64,000 nt of DNA from an uncultured Verrucomicrobiae bacterium. GTDB taxonomy: Bacteria; Verrucomicrobiota; Verrucomicrobiia; Limisphaerales; UBA1096. The stretch is from the NCBI GenBank assembly GCA_937770485.1, contig CALJHX010000002.1, forward strand, positions 62,001-126,000, read 5' to 3'. How positions within the stretch are numbered: the stretch's first letter is position 1; the number at the start of each line of letters is the position of its first letter. Both the position numbers and the translations under genes were made by a program. This document shows, piece by piece, positions 55,147 to 64,000 of this stretch. The notes below the pieces were generated by a model, which did no database searches, was not told where the DNA came from, and saw nothing but the letters and a program-made list of their open reading frames with translations.

Positions 55147-56568
55147 ATGAAACCATTCATAACAATTCTTTTTGGTAGCTTTCTTCCCCTGTTTGCGCAG
55201 GCCGCGCAGCCGAATATCGTACTCGTCTTCATAGACGACATGGGGTGGGGGGATTTTTCTTGTTTCGGAAATGAAGCAGCGAAGACGCCGCACATTGATC
55301 GCTTGGCCAAGGAGGGCGTGCGGTTCGAGCAGTTTTATGTGAACTCGCCTATCTGCTCGCCGTCACGCACGGCGATTTCAACGGGGCAATATCCACAGCG
55401 CTGGGGCATCACCTCGTTTCTTGCGCATCGCGACATGAACACCCGGCGCGGCATGGCGCAGTGGCTCGATCCCAAGGCGCCGATGCTTGCGCGGTCGCTG
55501 AAGCGGGCCGGTTACGCCACGGGCCATTTCGGGAAATGGCACATGGGCGGCCAGCGTGATGTGGCCGAGGCGCCGGCGATCACCGAGTACGGATTTGATG
55601 CCTCGCTCACCAACTTCGAGGGCATGGGACCGAAACTGCTTCCGCTCACGCTCAAGCCGGGATGGGCGGAGCCGCGCCGCATCTGGGCCGATGCCGAGCG
55701 GCTTGGTCAGGGTACGCGCTGGATGTTGCGATCGAAGATCACAGCCGGCTTTGTGGACGAAGCGATTCCATTTATTCAAAAAGCTGTGAAGGTGAAGAAG
55801 CCGTTTTACATCAATCTCTGGCCGGATGACGTGCACAGCCCGTTTTGGCCGCCGGTGGACAAATGGGCCGATGGCAAGCGCGGTCTGTACCATTCCGTGC
55901 TTCAGGAGATGGATAGCCAACTCGGCAAACTCTTCGACCATATCAGGAGTGATTCCTCGCTTCGCGACAACACACTCGTGCTTGTCTGCTCCGACAACGG
56001 CCCCGAAATGGGCGCTGGTTCGGCCGGGCCATTCCGCGGCTTCAAGACACACCTCTATGAAGGGGGCGTGCGCTCCTCGCTCGTTGCTTGGGGCGGGCCG
56101 GTGGCGAAGAGGAATTACGTGAATCGCGTTTCGGTCTTTTCCGCCATTGATCTCGTGCCCACGCTGCTGAATCTAACAGGCACACCGCATCCCAAGGGCG
56201 TAACTTTCGATGGCGAATCGCTGCCGGGTACGCTGCTCGGTCAATCCACCGGCTCGCGCAAGGCCCCCATTTATTTTCGCCGCCCGCCTGATCGCGATTC
56301 ATATTACGGTGACAAAGATTTGCCCGATCTGGCTGTACGCAAGGGCGACTGGAAATTCCTCTGCGAATACGACGGTACTGATCCACAACTCTACAATCTT
56401 AAAACCGACCGCGGCGAAACCAAAAACCTCGCCTCCGGGCATCCGAAACTTGTCGGCAAACTTACTAAACCACTCATCGCATGGCACAAATCCCTCCCAC
56501 CCGACAACGGCCCGCAACTCACTGGCCAGTTCCGCCGCACGCCAACCAAAAAACCGAAGGGAAAATAA
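55147..56568 (+). CDS. Sulfatase (second)
   Basis: A 473-residue secreted sulfatase (signal MKPFITILFGSFLPLFAQAA). FIDDMGWGDFSCFGN gives the metal Asp pair, CSPSRTAISTG carries the formylglycine Cys70, and HFGKWHMGG and VCSDNGPEMG complete the site. No extra C-terminal domain; the tail is Lys/Pro-rich. It differs enough from the 52141 sulfatase to expect a different sulfated sugar linkage. Confidence 0.93.
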   Translation: MKPFITILFGSFLPLFAQAAQPNIVLVFIDDMGWGDFSCFGNEAAKTPHIDRLAKEGVRFEQFYVNSPICSPSRTAISTGQYPQRWGITSFLAHRDMNTRRGMAQWLDPKAPMLARSLKRAGYATGHFGKWHMGGQRDVAEAPAITEYGFDASLTNFEGMGPKLLPLTLKPGWAEPRRIWADAERLGQGTRWMLRSKITAGFVDEAIPFIQKAVKVKKPFYINLWPDDVHSPFWPPVDKWADGKRGLYHSVLQEMDSQLGKLFDHIRSDSSLRDNTLVLVCSDNGPEMGAGSAGPFRGFKTHLYEGGVRSSLVAWGGPVAKRNYVNRVSVFSAIDLVPTLLNLTGTPHPKGVTFDGESLPGTLLGQSTGSRKAPIYFRRPPDRDSYYGDKDLPDLAVRKGDWKFLCEYDGTDPQLYNLKTDRGETKNLASGHPKLVGKLTKPLIAWHKSLPPDNGPQLTGQFRRTPTKKPKGK

Positions 56569-56610
56569 ACCTGACGCGGACGTGTGAATGGGGCAGGCTG
56601 CGGCTTCGTC

Positions 56611-57381
56611 ATGAATAGACAAATGATTACTTCCCGTTTAACTCGCGCTTTAACTTTGGTGGCCGTGGTTGGCTTGGTGTCTGCACAAGCGGAGGAAAAG
56701 CAAAAACCAGTGAGGGCATTGCTGATCACCGGCGGTTGCTGTCACAACTATAAGTTCCAAAGCAAGGCGTTGATAGAGGGTGTGGCTAAGGAGGCCAAGG
56801 TTGAGTGGAAGGTGGTCAACGAAGGCGGCACTGGAACCAAGGCCAAGATTGATCTTTATAGCGATGCCGACTGGGCCAAGGGCTACGACGTGGTGGTGCA
56901 TAACGAGTGCTTTGCCAACACGGTTGATGAGGGTTACATCCGTAGTATCACCCACGCCCATAAGGAAGGCGTGCCGGCGGTGGTGATTCACTGCGCGATG
57001 CACACCTATCGCGCGTCCGAAACCGACGACTGGCGCCAGTTTATTGGTGTGACCAGTCGCCGTCATGAGCATCAAAGTCGTTATCCGGTTAAGAAGGTTG
57101 CTTTGAAGCACCCGATCCTGAAGGGCATGCCGGAGGATTGGGTGACACCGAAGGATGAGTTGTACGTGATTGAAAAGATGTGGCCGAAAGCCAGGGCCCT
57201 GGCCACTTCTAAGAGCGAGCGTGATGGTAAGGAATACGCGGTGGCTTGGACGAATCAGTATGGCAAAGCTCGTGTCTTCGGCACCACCTACGGCCATTCC
57301 GATGCCACCTTCAGCGATCCGGTATTTCTCAAGCTGGTCGCTCGTGGCCTGCTCTGGGCATCAGGTGAGTTGGAGGACTAG
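56611..57381 (+). CDS. ThuA-like (trehalose-utilisation family) exported protein
   Basis: From the ATG at 56611, 256 residues with a signal peptide (about 1-27; 56623 is an alternative start). The glutamine-amidotransferase-like ThuA fold is shown by [63 protein letters not shown] and [23 protein letters not shown] bacteria often place ThuA domains in sugar-degradation loci; enzymatic activity is not established. The 3' end overlaps the convergent enolase-superfamily gene by 4 bases. Confidence 0.85.
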   Translation: MNRQMITSRLTRALTLVAVVGLVSAQAEEKQKPVRALLITGGCCHNYKFQSKALIEGVAKEAKVEWKVVNEGGTGTKAKIDLYSDADWAKGYDVVVHNECFANTVDEGYIRSITHAHKEGVPAVVIHCAMHTYRASETDDWRQFIGVTSRRHEHQSRYPVKKVALKHPILKGMPEDWVTPKDELYVIEKMWPKARALATSKSERDGKEYAVAWTNQYGKARVFGTTYGHSDATFSDPVFLKLVARGLLWASGELED

Positions 57382-58481
57382 TTGACTTCAAACACCGCTT
57401 GGCCAAGCACGTCCATTTTGGGAGTGATGCCGAGACCGGGGGCGGTGGAGGCTGCCAGTCGGCCGTTGTTTCTTTGGGGAGCATCATTGGCGATCGAGAT
57501 GGTGACGTAGCTGTTGAAGTCGGTGGACGAGAAAAGCAGCTCGGTCGGGGTGCTGTGGGCCAAGTGCGAAATCGCCGCTGTGATGATGTCACCGCCCCAA
57601 CTGTCCTCGATGGTCATCGCGATGCCGAGCGACACACAGAGGTCGCGCGCTTGGCGAGCCTTGGTCAGTCCGCCGAATTTGCTAATCTTGATGTTCACGA
57701 CGTCCATCGCCTGCAGGCTGTTGGCCCGGAGCAGGATCGGCAGTCCGTCGATGCTCTCGTCGAGGACGAACGGGTGGTCGGTCATCTTCCGGATCGAGTA
57801 ACATTCCTCAAATGTCTCACACGGTTGCTCGATGTAAACGTCGATGTCCTTCACGGCGCGAACGACTCGCGCGGCCTGGTGCATGAGCCAGCCGGTGTTG
57901 GCGTCGGCGATGAGTACGTCGCCTCGTTGCAGTTCCGCCGAGACGGCCCGGATGCGTTCGATATCAGTTTCCGGATCGCCGCCGACCTTGAGCTGAAATT
58001 TGCGATAGCCCTCGGCGCGGTAACCGGCGACTTTGCCGGCCATCGCCTCGGGGGCTTCCTGTGAGATGGCGCGGTACAGCAGGAAGTCGTCGCCGTAGCG
58101 GCCACCGAGCAGGTTGGAAACCGGTTGCCCGGTTGCTTGTCCAAGGATATCCCAGCAGGCCATGTCGATGGCCGACTTGACGTAGGGATGGCCCTTGAGC
58201 GTGGCGTCCATGTGTCGGTTGAGCTTGACCAATTGCGTTGGGTCCTGGCTTAGCAGCGCTGGCGCAAGCACTTGGATGCCGGCGCGAGCGCCCTCGGCGT
58301 AGGCTGGCAGATAAACCGGGCCAAGCGGGCAGACTTCACCGTGGCCGATTATGCCCTCGTCGGTCTCGATCCGCACGACTGTGCTGTCAAAAACCTTTAC
58401 CGACTTGTTGCCAGACCAGTTGTAGCTGCCCTCGTGCAGCGGTAAGTCAACCTGAAATACACTGATTTTGCTGATCTCCAT
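57378..58481 (-). CDS. Enolase-superfamily dehydratase/epimerase (mandelate racemase/MLE subgroup)
   Basis: The ATG at 58481 gives 367 residues. Family features in order: capping domain to about 120; KFQLKVGGD (K-x-K acid/base Lys, about 160-165); [12 protein letters not shown] and LDESIDG as the three metal ligands; [15 protein letters not shown] with the opposite-face Lys; and EDSWGGDI. This pattern fits the subgroup with cis-3-hydroxyproline dehydratases, betaine epimerases and dipeptide epimerases; the substrate is unresolved. Cytosolic, no signal. Confidence 0.85.
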   Translation of the reverse strand: MEISKISVFQVDLPLHEGSYNWSGNKSVKVFDSTVVRIETDEGIIGHGEVCPLGPVYLPAYAEGARAGIQVLAPALLSQDPTQLVKLNRHMDATLKGHPYVKSAIDMACWDILGQATGQPVSNLLGGRYGDDFLLYRAISQEAPEAMAGKVAGYRAEGYRKFQLKVGGDPETDIERIRAVSAELQRGDVLIADANTGWLMHQAARVVRAVKDIDVYIEQPCETFEECYSIRKMTDHPFVLDESIDGLPILLRANSLQAMDVVNIKISKFGGLTKARQARDLCVSLGIAMTIEDSWGGDIITAAISHLAHSTPTELLFSSTDFNSYVTISIANDAPQRNNGRLAASTAPGLGITPKMDVLGQAVFEVN

Positions 58482-58614
58482 GAGCGCTTGGGGAGGATCG
58501 ACGCTTGCGGGGCTGAAATCAACCCGCGAATGCGCTTGGCCAAGCGGTGACAAAAACATTGCCCGGACGGGCGCTTTGCACTAGCGAAGCGGGCGTCCGG
58601 AGAGGAACTGGGGC

Positions 58615-60488
58615 ATGGATCCTGAAATTGGCATCGTACTTGGGCTGCTGGTGGTTGCCGTGGGGCTGTTTGCCACGCGGGCGTTGCCGGTGGATTTGGT
58701 CACGATTTTTCTCCTGCTGGCGCTGGTGCTTACCGGTATTCTCGAGCCTACAGAGGCGTTCGCCGGTTTCAGCTCGCAGATCATCATCATCCTTGGCTCG
58801 ATCTTTGTGATCAACGGCGCGCTGCTGGAGGGGCGCGTGCTCGATCTTGTCTCCGCCTGGCTGCTTCGGGTCGCGGGGGGGAGCGTCAACAAACTTCAAC
58901 TGACGACCATGTCGGTGGTGGGCGGCTTGTCGGGCTTCATGAACAACACGGCGGTCACGTCGCTCTTCATCGGCCCGACGATGTCCATCGCGCGCAAGCT
59001 CAAGACCAGCCCGTCGAAGCTGCTGATGCCGGTTTGTTTTGCGTCGATCCTCGGCGGCACCTGCACGCTCATTGGCACCTCAACCAATGTCGCCGTCAGC
59101 GGCGAGATTGCCAAGCAGTACCAGACCGACTTGGCCAAGTGGGTGGCCAACGGCGGCACCGACTTGAACGGCGACGGTACAATCGATTCTGCCGATTACC
59201 TGCAGTACGCCGAGGCGAATAACCTCAAAATTTACAAGCCGCTTGGCCTTTTTGAGATCACGCCGGTTGGCTTGCTAATCATGGGTGTGGGCATTGCCTA
59301 CCTGATGTTTTTCGGGCGCCGGTTGCTTCCCGATTACCCCGACGAGAGCCTTGCGGAAGGTTTCAACATACGCGAGTACCACTCCGAGATCGTGGTGATG
59401 CCGGGCTCGAGGCTGATCGGCCAGCGCGTGTTCGAGTCGTCGCTGGCGGAGATGGAGTTTCGCATCGTGAAGGTTCTGCGCAAGAAACGCAGCTTTGTCC
59501 CAAACACCCGGTCTGTCATCGAAGAGGGTGACGTGCTGCTGGTCTCCGGCAGCATGGAGGACTTGATGGCGGTGAAGGACGCCAGCGGCATCGAGATTCA
59601 CGCCGAGACCAAGCTGGAGGACGAGGCGCTGCAAACTGACGATGTGAAAATCGCCGAGTTGCTGATCACGCCCAAGTCCACGCTCATCCGCCGCACGCTC
59701 AAGGAGGCCAACTTCCGGCAGCGGTTCGGCTTGGCGGTGCTGGCGATTTACCGTCATGGCCAGTCGCTTGGCCGCAAACTCGGCGTCATCCGGTTGCGTG
59801 CCGGGGATCTGTTGCTCGTGCAGGGTTCTGAGGAGCGTCTGCTGTCTCTCGAGCATGGCACCAACCTTCTACGACTCGATGCCACCGAGGCGCCCAGCGC
59901 GGATCGCCGGCAAAAAGGGTTCCGGGCGCTGGCTTTTTTGGCGTGGCCGTGATCGCCGGTGGCCTAGGCCTGGCTCCGCTGCCGATCTGTTTCCTGAGCG
60001 CCGCCGCGCTCACGGTGGCGACCCGTTGCATCACGATGCAGAAAGTTTACGAAGTGATCGACTGGCGCGTGCTCATTGTCATCGGCGGCATGACGGCGTT
60101 CGGCGCGGCGATGCGCGAATCCGGCACGGCCGAATGGCTCGCCGGCGGCATCCAAAGCATCTCGGAAAACCCCCGCACAGTGCTTGCCGGGTTCATCCTG
60201 CTGACGATGTTGCTGACGCAGACGATGTCCAACGCCGCCGCCGCGCTGGTGGTGCTGCCGGTGGCGATGCAGACGGCCGGCACGCTCGGTGTCAGCGGAC
60301 AGACGTTCGCCATCGCGGTGATGCTCGGGGCGTCGTCGTCGTTTATCGCGCCGTTCGAGCCGGCTTGCATCCTCGTGTCCGGCCCCGGCAAATACCGCTT
60401 CACCGACTACCTCAAGGCCGGGCTTGGCCTGACGCTGATCATGGGCTTTTTGGTCTGGCTGATGGTCCCCCTGGTGTGGGGTTTGTGA
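58615..60488 (+). CDS. SLC13-type anion permease with two TrkA-C domains, frameshifted
   Basis: Reads as one transporter split by a frameshift. Part 1 (58615-59952): membrane helices (MDPEIGIVLGLLVVAVGLFA, FSSQIIIILGSIFVINGALL), the loop SGFMNNTAVTSLFIG and SILGGTCTLIGTSTNVAVSG typical of the family, and two RCK_C/TrkA-C domains (about 260-430). Part 2, in another frame up to 60488: VIAGGLGLAPLPICFLSAAA, TMSNAAAALVVLPVAMQTAG and six or so helices. The junction is in GGCTTTTTTGGCG at 59931-59942, where one missing G would restore ALAFLGVAVIAGG. A DLNGDGTIDSADYLQY calcium loop sits between helices (about residues 182-197). Likely sodium:dicarboxylate or sulfate transport. Confidence 0.8.
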
Positions 60489-60500
60489 GGCGGCTCAACC

Positions 60501-61111
60501 TTACCTGAGGTATTCGGCCAGCTTGGCCAGGGCGCGGGCGCGGTGGCTGATGGCGTTTTTCACCTCGCGGCCAAGCTCGGCGAAGCTGAGTTCGTGGCCG
60601 TCCGGAACGAACAGCGGATCGTAGCCGAAGCCGCCTTGGCCGAGCCTGCGCTTGGGCAATTCTACCACGGCAAATGCCCTCGAACGTCCTGACTTCCGCC
60701 GCTTGGCCAAGCGCGACCAGCGCCAGCACACAGTGAAATTGCGCACCTCGGTTCCCGTCGGGGACGTCGGCCAACTCGCGCAGCAACTTGGCGTTGTTCG
60801 CGTCGTCGGGTGCGTTGCTCGTCGCCGCCGGCGTATCGCGCGGAGTGGACGCCCGGCTTGCCGTCGAGCGCATCGACCTCCAGGCCGGAGTCGTCCGCCA
60901 ACACGAAGTCGGGCCGCGCCTGGCCGCCAAGCCAAGCGGCGATCTCCGTGGCCTTTTTAACGGCGTTGGCGGCGAAAGTGTCGCCGTCCTCAACAACCTC
61001 CGGAGCGGCGGTGAACTTGGCTAAAGTTTGCACAGTAAAATCGTCGCCCAGAATCGCGGCGATTTCTTCGGCCTTGTGCGCGTTGCGGCTGGCGATGAGG
61101 AGGGTGGGCAT
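60501..61111 (-). CDS. rdgB: XTP/dITP pyrophosphatase (RdgB/HAM1) with two apparent frameshifts
   Basis: Removes non-canonical purine triphosphates such as dITP and XTP. The start ([20 protein letters not shown]) and [27 protein letters not shown] are in frame 1. An extra base near 60825-60835 moves the reading to [20 protein letters not shown] and [20 protein letters not shown] second near 60658-60672 moves it to [20 protein letters not shown] and the end, [18 protein letters not shown]. Joined, the three pieces make a normal RdgB of about 200 residues. As given, the protein would be truncated. Four bases separate it from the ABC gene upstream's stop. Confidence 0.85.
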
Positions 61112-61115
61112 GCCG

Positions 61116-62947
61116 TCAATTGGCGGGCTCGAGTTTTTCGAAGCTCTCCTCGATGAAGGTGGTGTTTTGGATGCGGGCCAGCCGCGCGTAGAGACCTTTT
61201 TGCCCGACGAGCTCGTCGTGCGTGCCGCGCTCGGTGATGCGGCCGTGTTTCAGCACGAGAATCTGGTCGGCCTTGCGGATGGTACTGAGCCTGTGCGCGA
61301 TGACAAACGTCGTGCGACCGACCATCAGCCGCTCAAGCGCCTGCTGAATGAGTCGCTCGGTGGCGGTGTCGACACTGGCAGTGGCTTCGTCGAGGATGAG
61401 AATCGGCGAGGCCTTGAGTAGGGCGCGGGCAATACTGATGCGCTGTTTTTCGCCGACGCTGAGTCGCACGCCACGTTCACCGACGCGGGTGCCGAAGCCC
61501 TCGGTGAGTTCGCTGATGAAATCGAAACAGTTGGCGGCTTGGGCGGCCTCGGCGATTTTTTCGTCGTCGGCGTCGAGGTTACCGTAGGCGATGTTCTCGC
61601 CGACGGTGCCATTGAAAAGGAACGGTTCCTGGCTGACGACAGAGATGTTTTTGCGAAGTGAATCGAGCGAGGTGGCGTCAATGCCCTGCCCGTCGATGGT
61701 GATCGCGCCGCCGGTTGCCTCGTAAAACGCCGGTAGCAGGTTGACGAGTGTGGATTTACCGGCACCAGTGGGGCCGACCAATGCGGTCATCTGCCCCGGT
61801 TTGGCTATGAGCGAGATGTCGTGCAAGCGCCGGTTTGTCCTCAGTGTACTCAAAGTGAATTTCGCGAAACTCGACTTCGCCGCGCACCGGTTCAGGAAGT
61901 GGCTGGCTCGATTTGGCGTCCTTTGCGCTCCTCCGTGGCGTCGAGAATATCGAACACCCGTTCGCCGCCGGCCCGGGCGGCCTGGAGCATTTGGTTTAAG
62001 CCGTGCAGCTTACCGATCGGTTCGTAAAACAGTGCGAGATAAAAAAGGAAAGCGACCAGTTCGCCGACGGACATTGGGGTGTTTATCACCTGGTTGCCGC
62101 CAATCCAGAGCACCAGGCCGGTGCCGCTCGCCGCGATAAAACTCATCGCCGGGTTGTAGAATGCCCAGGCGCGCATGATGGTGAGCGTGCCTTGGCGCAT
62201 TGCCTCGGCACGGTCGGTGAAGCGGCCGTCCTCGTGCCGCTCGCGGCCGAACGCCTTGATCTCGCGGACGCCCTGCAGGTTGTCCATCAACAGTGCATTC
62301 ATGGCGCTCGAGGCCTGCCGTTGCTTGCGGTAGCGAGAGTGCGCGGTGAGCGTGTAGCACATCGCACCGATGGCAAGCAGCGGGATTGGGATCATCGCCA
62401 CGCCAGCAAGGAGCGGGTTGGTGGCAAACAAAATTGCCAACACGCCAAAGATGCTGACAATGGCGACGGTGCCCTGCTCGGTGCCGTCGATGAGCAGTCG
62501 TTCGACGGCGTTGACGTCCTCGATCACGCGTGTCATCAGGTCGCCCGAAGCGCGCTTGTCATAGTAGCTCACCGGCAGCCGCTGCAGCCGGCCGTACACG
62601 TCGCGCCGCATGTCGTACACCACGTTTTGCTCGAAGTGATTGTTCACCTGGATGCGGACGCTGTTGAAAAAATCTCGAAGAAAAAACGCCCCCAGCAGCA
62701 GCAAAATCACCGGCGTCAACTTGTCCGTTTGACCGTTGCCGATGACGTCGTCGATGATGATTTGAGTGAGCCGGGGAAAGGCAAAGGCGCAGAGCAGCGA
62801 CAGGACGGCGCAGCCGATCGTGGCCAGCGCCAGCCACTTGTACGGCCAAAGATAGACGCTCACGCGCCGGATGATCTCCGTGGTGGAGCGTTTTTTTGCG
62901 GTGAACGTTGGGTCGTTCTCGGTGAGGTGTCTGTGCCCGTGGGACAT
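61116..62947 (-). CDS. ABC exporter (MsbA/MDR-type half transporter) with two apparent frameshifts
   Basis: The ATG at 62947 (MSHGHRHLTENDPTFTAKKR) starts a six-helix exporter membrane domain (YLWPYKWLALATIGCAVLSL, SYYDKRASGDLMTRVIEDVN, coupling helix VREIKAFGRER). The frame stops at 61892, but the next frame continues with PLPEPVRGEVEFREIHFEY. A second shift near 61823 leads into the nucleotide-binding domain: Walker A GPTGAGKST, Q-loop SQEPFLFNG, signature LSVGEKQRI, Walker B ILILDEATA and H-loop IAHRLST. One extra base near 61900 and one near 61823 explain everything. Whole length is normal, about 610 residues. Substrate probably lipid or drug. Confidence 0.86.
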
Positions 62948-63078
62948 GAGTCGTGCGCTTGGCCAAGCCAAAAGCGGAAGGAGTTCATGCTGCCTGAAGC
63001 GGGAAGTTTCAAGTTTGAGTTTGTTGCCGGGCGCACTTTTTTGTTTTCAGCGCCGGGGAAATCCCATCCAATCGCCGT

Positions 63079-64000
63079 GTGCAACGCAGACTATTCCTCC
63101 AAGCCTCCGCCGGCGCGGCGTTGGCGATGCCGTTCATTGCCAAGGGGGCCAAGCCAAGGATCAGGATTGGCCAACTCGGCAGCGGCCACTCGCACGCTGC
63201 AGGCAAGCTGGCAGCGATCCGCAAGCTCTCCGGTGACTTTGAGTTGGTCGGGGTGGCACAGCCGCGAGAGGCGGTCGAGTCGCCGATTCCCGACAGCGGC
63301 GCCTATCGTGGCGTGAAGCAAATGTCGGAGGAGGAGTTGCTGTCAACGCCAGGCTTGCAGGCGGTGGCCATCGAGACCGAGGTGCCGCACCTCGTCGCGG
63401 CAGCCAGGCGCGCGGTCGGTGCCGGCCTGCACATACACCATGACAAGCCGGGTGGCATCACGCTGGGCGACTTTCGCGAGTTGCTCCGCTTGGCCAAGCG
63501 CAAGGGTGTCACAGTGCAGATGGGCTACATGCTGCGCTACAATCCGGCGTTTCAATTCATGTACCGGGCGGTGCGCGAAGGTTGGCTTGGGGAAATCATG
63601 GAGGTCGACGGGATGATGGGCAAGATGGCCTCGGCGTCGCTGCGCCGCGAGTTGGGCCGATACCCAGGTGGCGGGATGTTCGAGTTGGCCTGCCACATGG
63701 TGGACTCGGTCGTGCATGTGATGGGCAAGCCGGCCAAGGTGCACGCGTTTGCGCGCCGCACGCAGGGCGACGGTGTGGCGGACAATCAACTGGCGGTGCT
63801 TGAGTACGAAAACGCCACGGCGACGATTCGCTGCAACCATCGCGATCCGCATGGGTTTCCCCGGCGCAGGTTTCAGATCGCCGGCGACAGGGGGGCAATC
63901 GAGATTCGCCCGATCGAGCCGGGCAAGCTCACGCTTAGCCTGACTGAAGCGCACGGCGGTTTTGGTAGGGGGACGCATGAGGTGAAGTTGCCGCGAAGCA
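63079..64000 (+). CDS. Gfo/Idh/MocA-family oxidoreductase, 3' end beyond window
   Basis: A GTG at 63079 opens a frame with no stop to the end of the window (307 codons). It begins with a Tat-like leader (QRRLFLQASAGAALAMPFIA), then the NAD(P)-binding strand RIRIGQLGSGHSH, the catalytic-type HHDKPGGITLGDFRE (the usual EKP Lys is DKP here), VQMGYMLRYNPAFQFMYRAV and the C-terminal domain start GGGMFELACHMVDSVVHVMG. Exported members of this family are common in PVC bacteria and usually act on sugars. There is no ATG in this frame before Met19. Confidence 0.84.
   Translation, partial: MQRRLFLQASAGAALAMPFIAKGAKPRIRIGQLGSGHSHAAGKLAAIRKLSGDFELVGVAQPREAVESPIPDSGAYRGVKQMSEEELLSTPGLQAVAIETEVPHLVAAARRAVGAGLHIHHDKPGGITLGDFRELLRLAKRKGVTVQMGYMLRYNPAFQFMYRAVREGWLGEIMEVDGMMGKMASASLRRELGRYPGGGMFELACHMVDSVVHVMGKPAKVHAFARRTQGDGVADNQLAVLEYENATATIRCNHRDPHGFPRRRFQIAGDRGAIEIRPIEPGKLTLSLTEAHGGFGRGTHEVKLPRS

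Larger units (their letters stand above)
3690..63499. repeat. Dispersed palindrome TTGGCCAA (extended GCTTGGCCAAGC)
   Basis: By eye I find about 34 copies of TTGGCCAA, a lower bound; about one is expected by chance in 64 kb. The perfect 12-base palindrome GCTTGGCCAAGC occurs at least seven times: 12510, 30691, 57397, 58534, 60701, 62957 and 63488. Copies lie in genes in different frames (coding LAK, LGQ or AWPS), on both gene strands, and also between genes (58534). They are nearly absent from the ankyrin island and the TonB receptor region. The pattern is like highly iterated palindromes of cyanobacteria (HIP1). Confidence 0.85.

Overview
The window looks like the chromosome of a heterotrophic, aquatic-type Verrucomicrobiota (PVC) bacterium. 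This is inferred from gene content alone: a DUF1549/DUF1553 (PSD1) plus DUF1501 pair, a PVC-type membrane-bound dehydrogenase fused to a haem-binding domain, DUF5069, prepilin-like H-x-DG proteins, formylglycine sulfatases, many twin-arginine leader proteins, LamG proteins and ankyrin lipoproteins. Most of the window is moderately GC-rich. It carries a striking dispersed palindrome, TTGGCCAA, with core GCTTGGCCAAGC, in all reading frames.

Layout. 0-0.5 kb: rplS and its terminator. 0.8-4.9 kb: a secreted LamG protein whose LamG domain is duplicated as a perfect 642-bp direct repeat, then a prepilin-like protein. 4.9-5.7 kb: a truncated membrane gene and a small membrane protein. 5.9-10.8 kb: a tightly coupled haem operon, hemE-hemN-hemG-hemH, on the minus strand with a recognisable promoter. 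10.9-15.4 kb: a PSD1/DUF1501 pair (one frameshift) and a DUF922 metalloprotease.

15.5-21.9 kb is the most unusual region. Two identical 96-bp copies of a tRNA-Val(GAC) gene bracket an AT-richer island of secreted ankyrin lipoproteins, a CotH-like protein, a CxxCH/calcium-motif secreted protein and a decayed integrase. Related decayed modules continue to about 23.3 kb. A repeated junction recurs through it: the 3' end of one gene (encoding RKHGGKTGxELKAEGK and stop), an ATGA overlap, then the start of the next gene (MKHLLLTTIAA). It lies ahead of unrelated cargo, is found inside two in-frame fused ankyrin genes, and survives as scars. I read this as a modular, translationally coupled cassette array.

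23.4-29.4 kb: a beta-CASP metallo-beta-lactamase, a YqeK-like HD hydrolase, a Rieske protein, an ECF sigma locus and small unknown genes. 29.6-38.1 kb: metH behind a perfect 13-bp-arm palindrome, a subtilisin-like protease, and bioF. 38.2-41 kb: an FG-GAP protein, an outer-membrane barrel and DUF5069. 41.1-48.5 kb: a 1647-residue ceramidase-LamG-dehydrogenase-HEAT-cytochrome fusion and a TonB-dependent receptor. 48.7-51.9 kb: an ankyrin lipoprotein, a NIPSNAP-like protein, a TIM-barrel protein and a prepilin-like gene that lacks the canonical motif. 52.1-58.5 kb: a catabolic-looking cluster (two sulfatases, NHL propeller, ThuA-like, enolase-superfamily enzyme). 58.6-64 kb: an SLC13-like permease, rdgB and an ABC exporter, all with apparent frameshifts, then the start of a Gfo/Idh/MocA oxidoreductase that runs off the end.

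Several genes carry single-base frameshifts, mostly extra G in GC-rich runs. I cannot tell assembly error from real decay.
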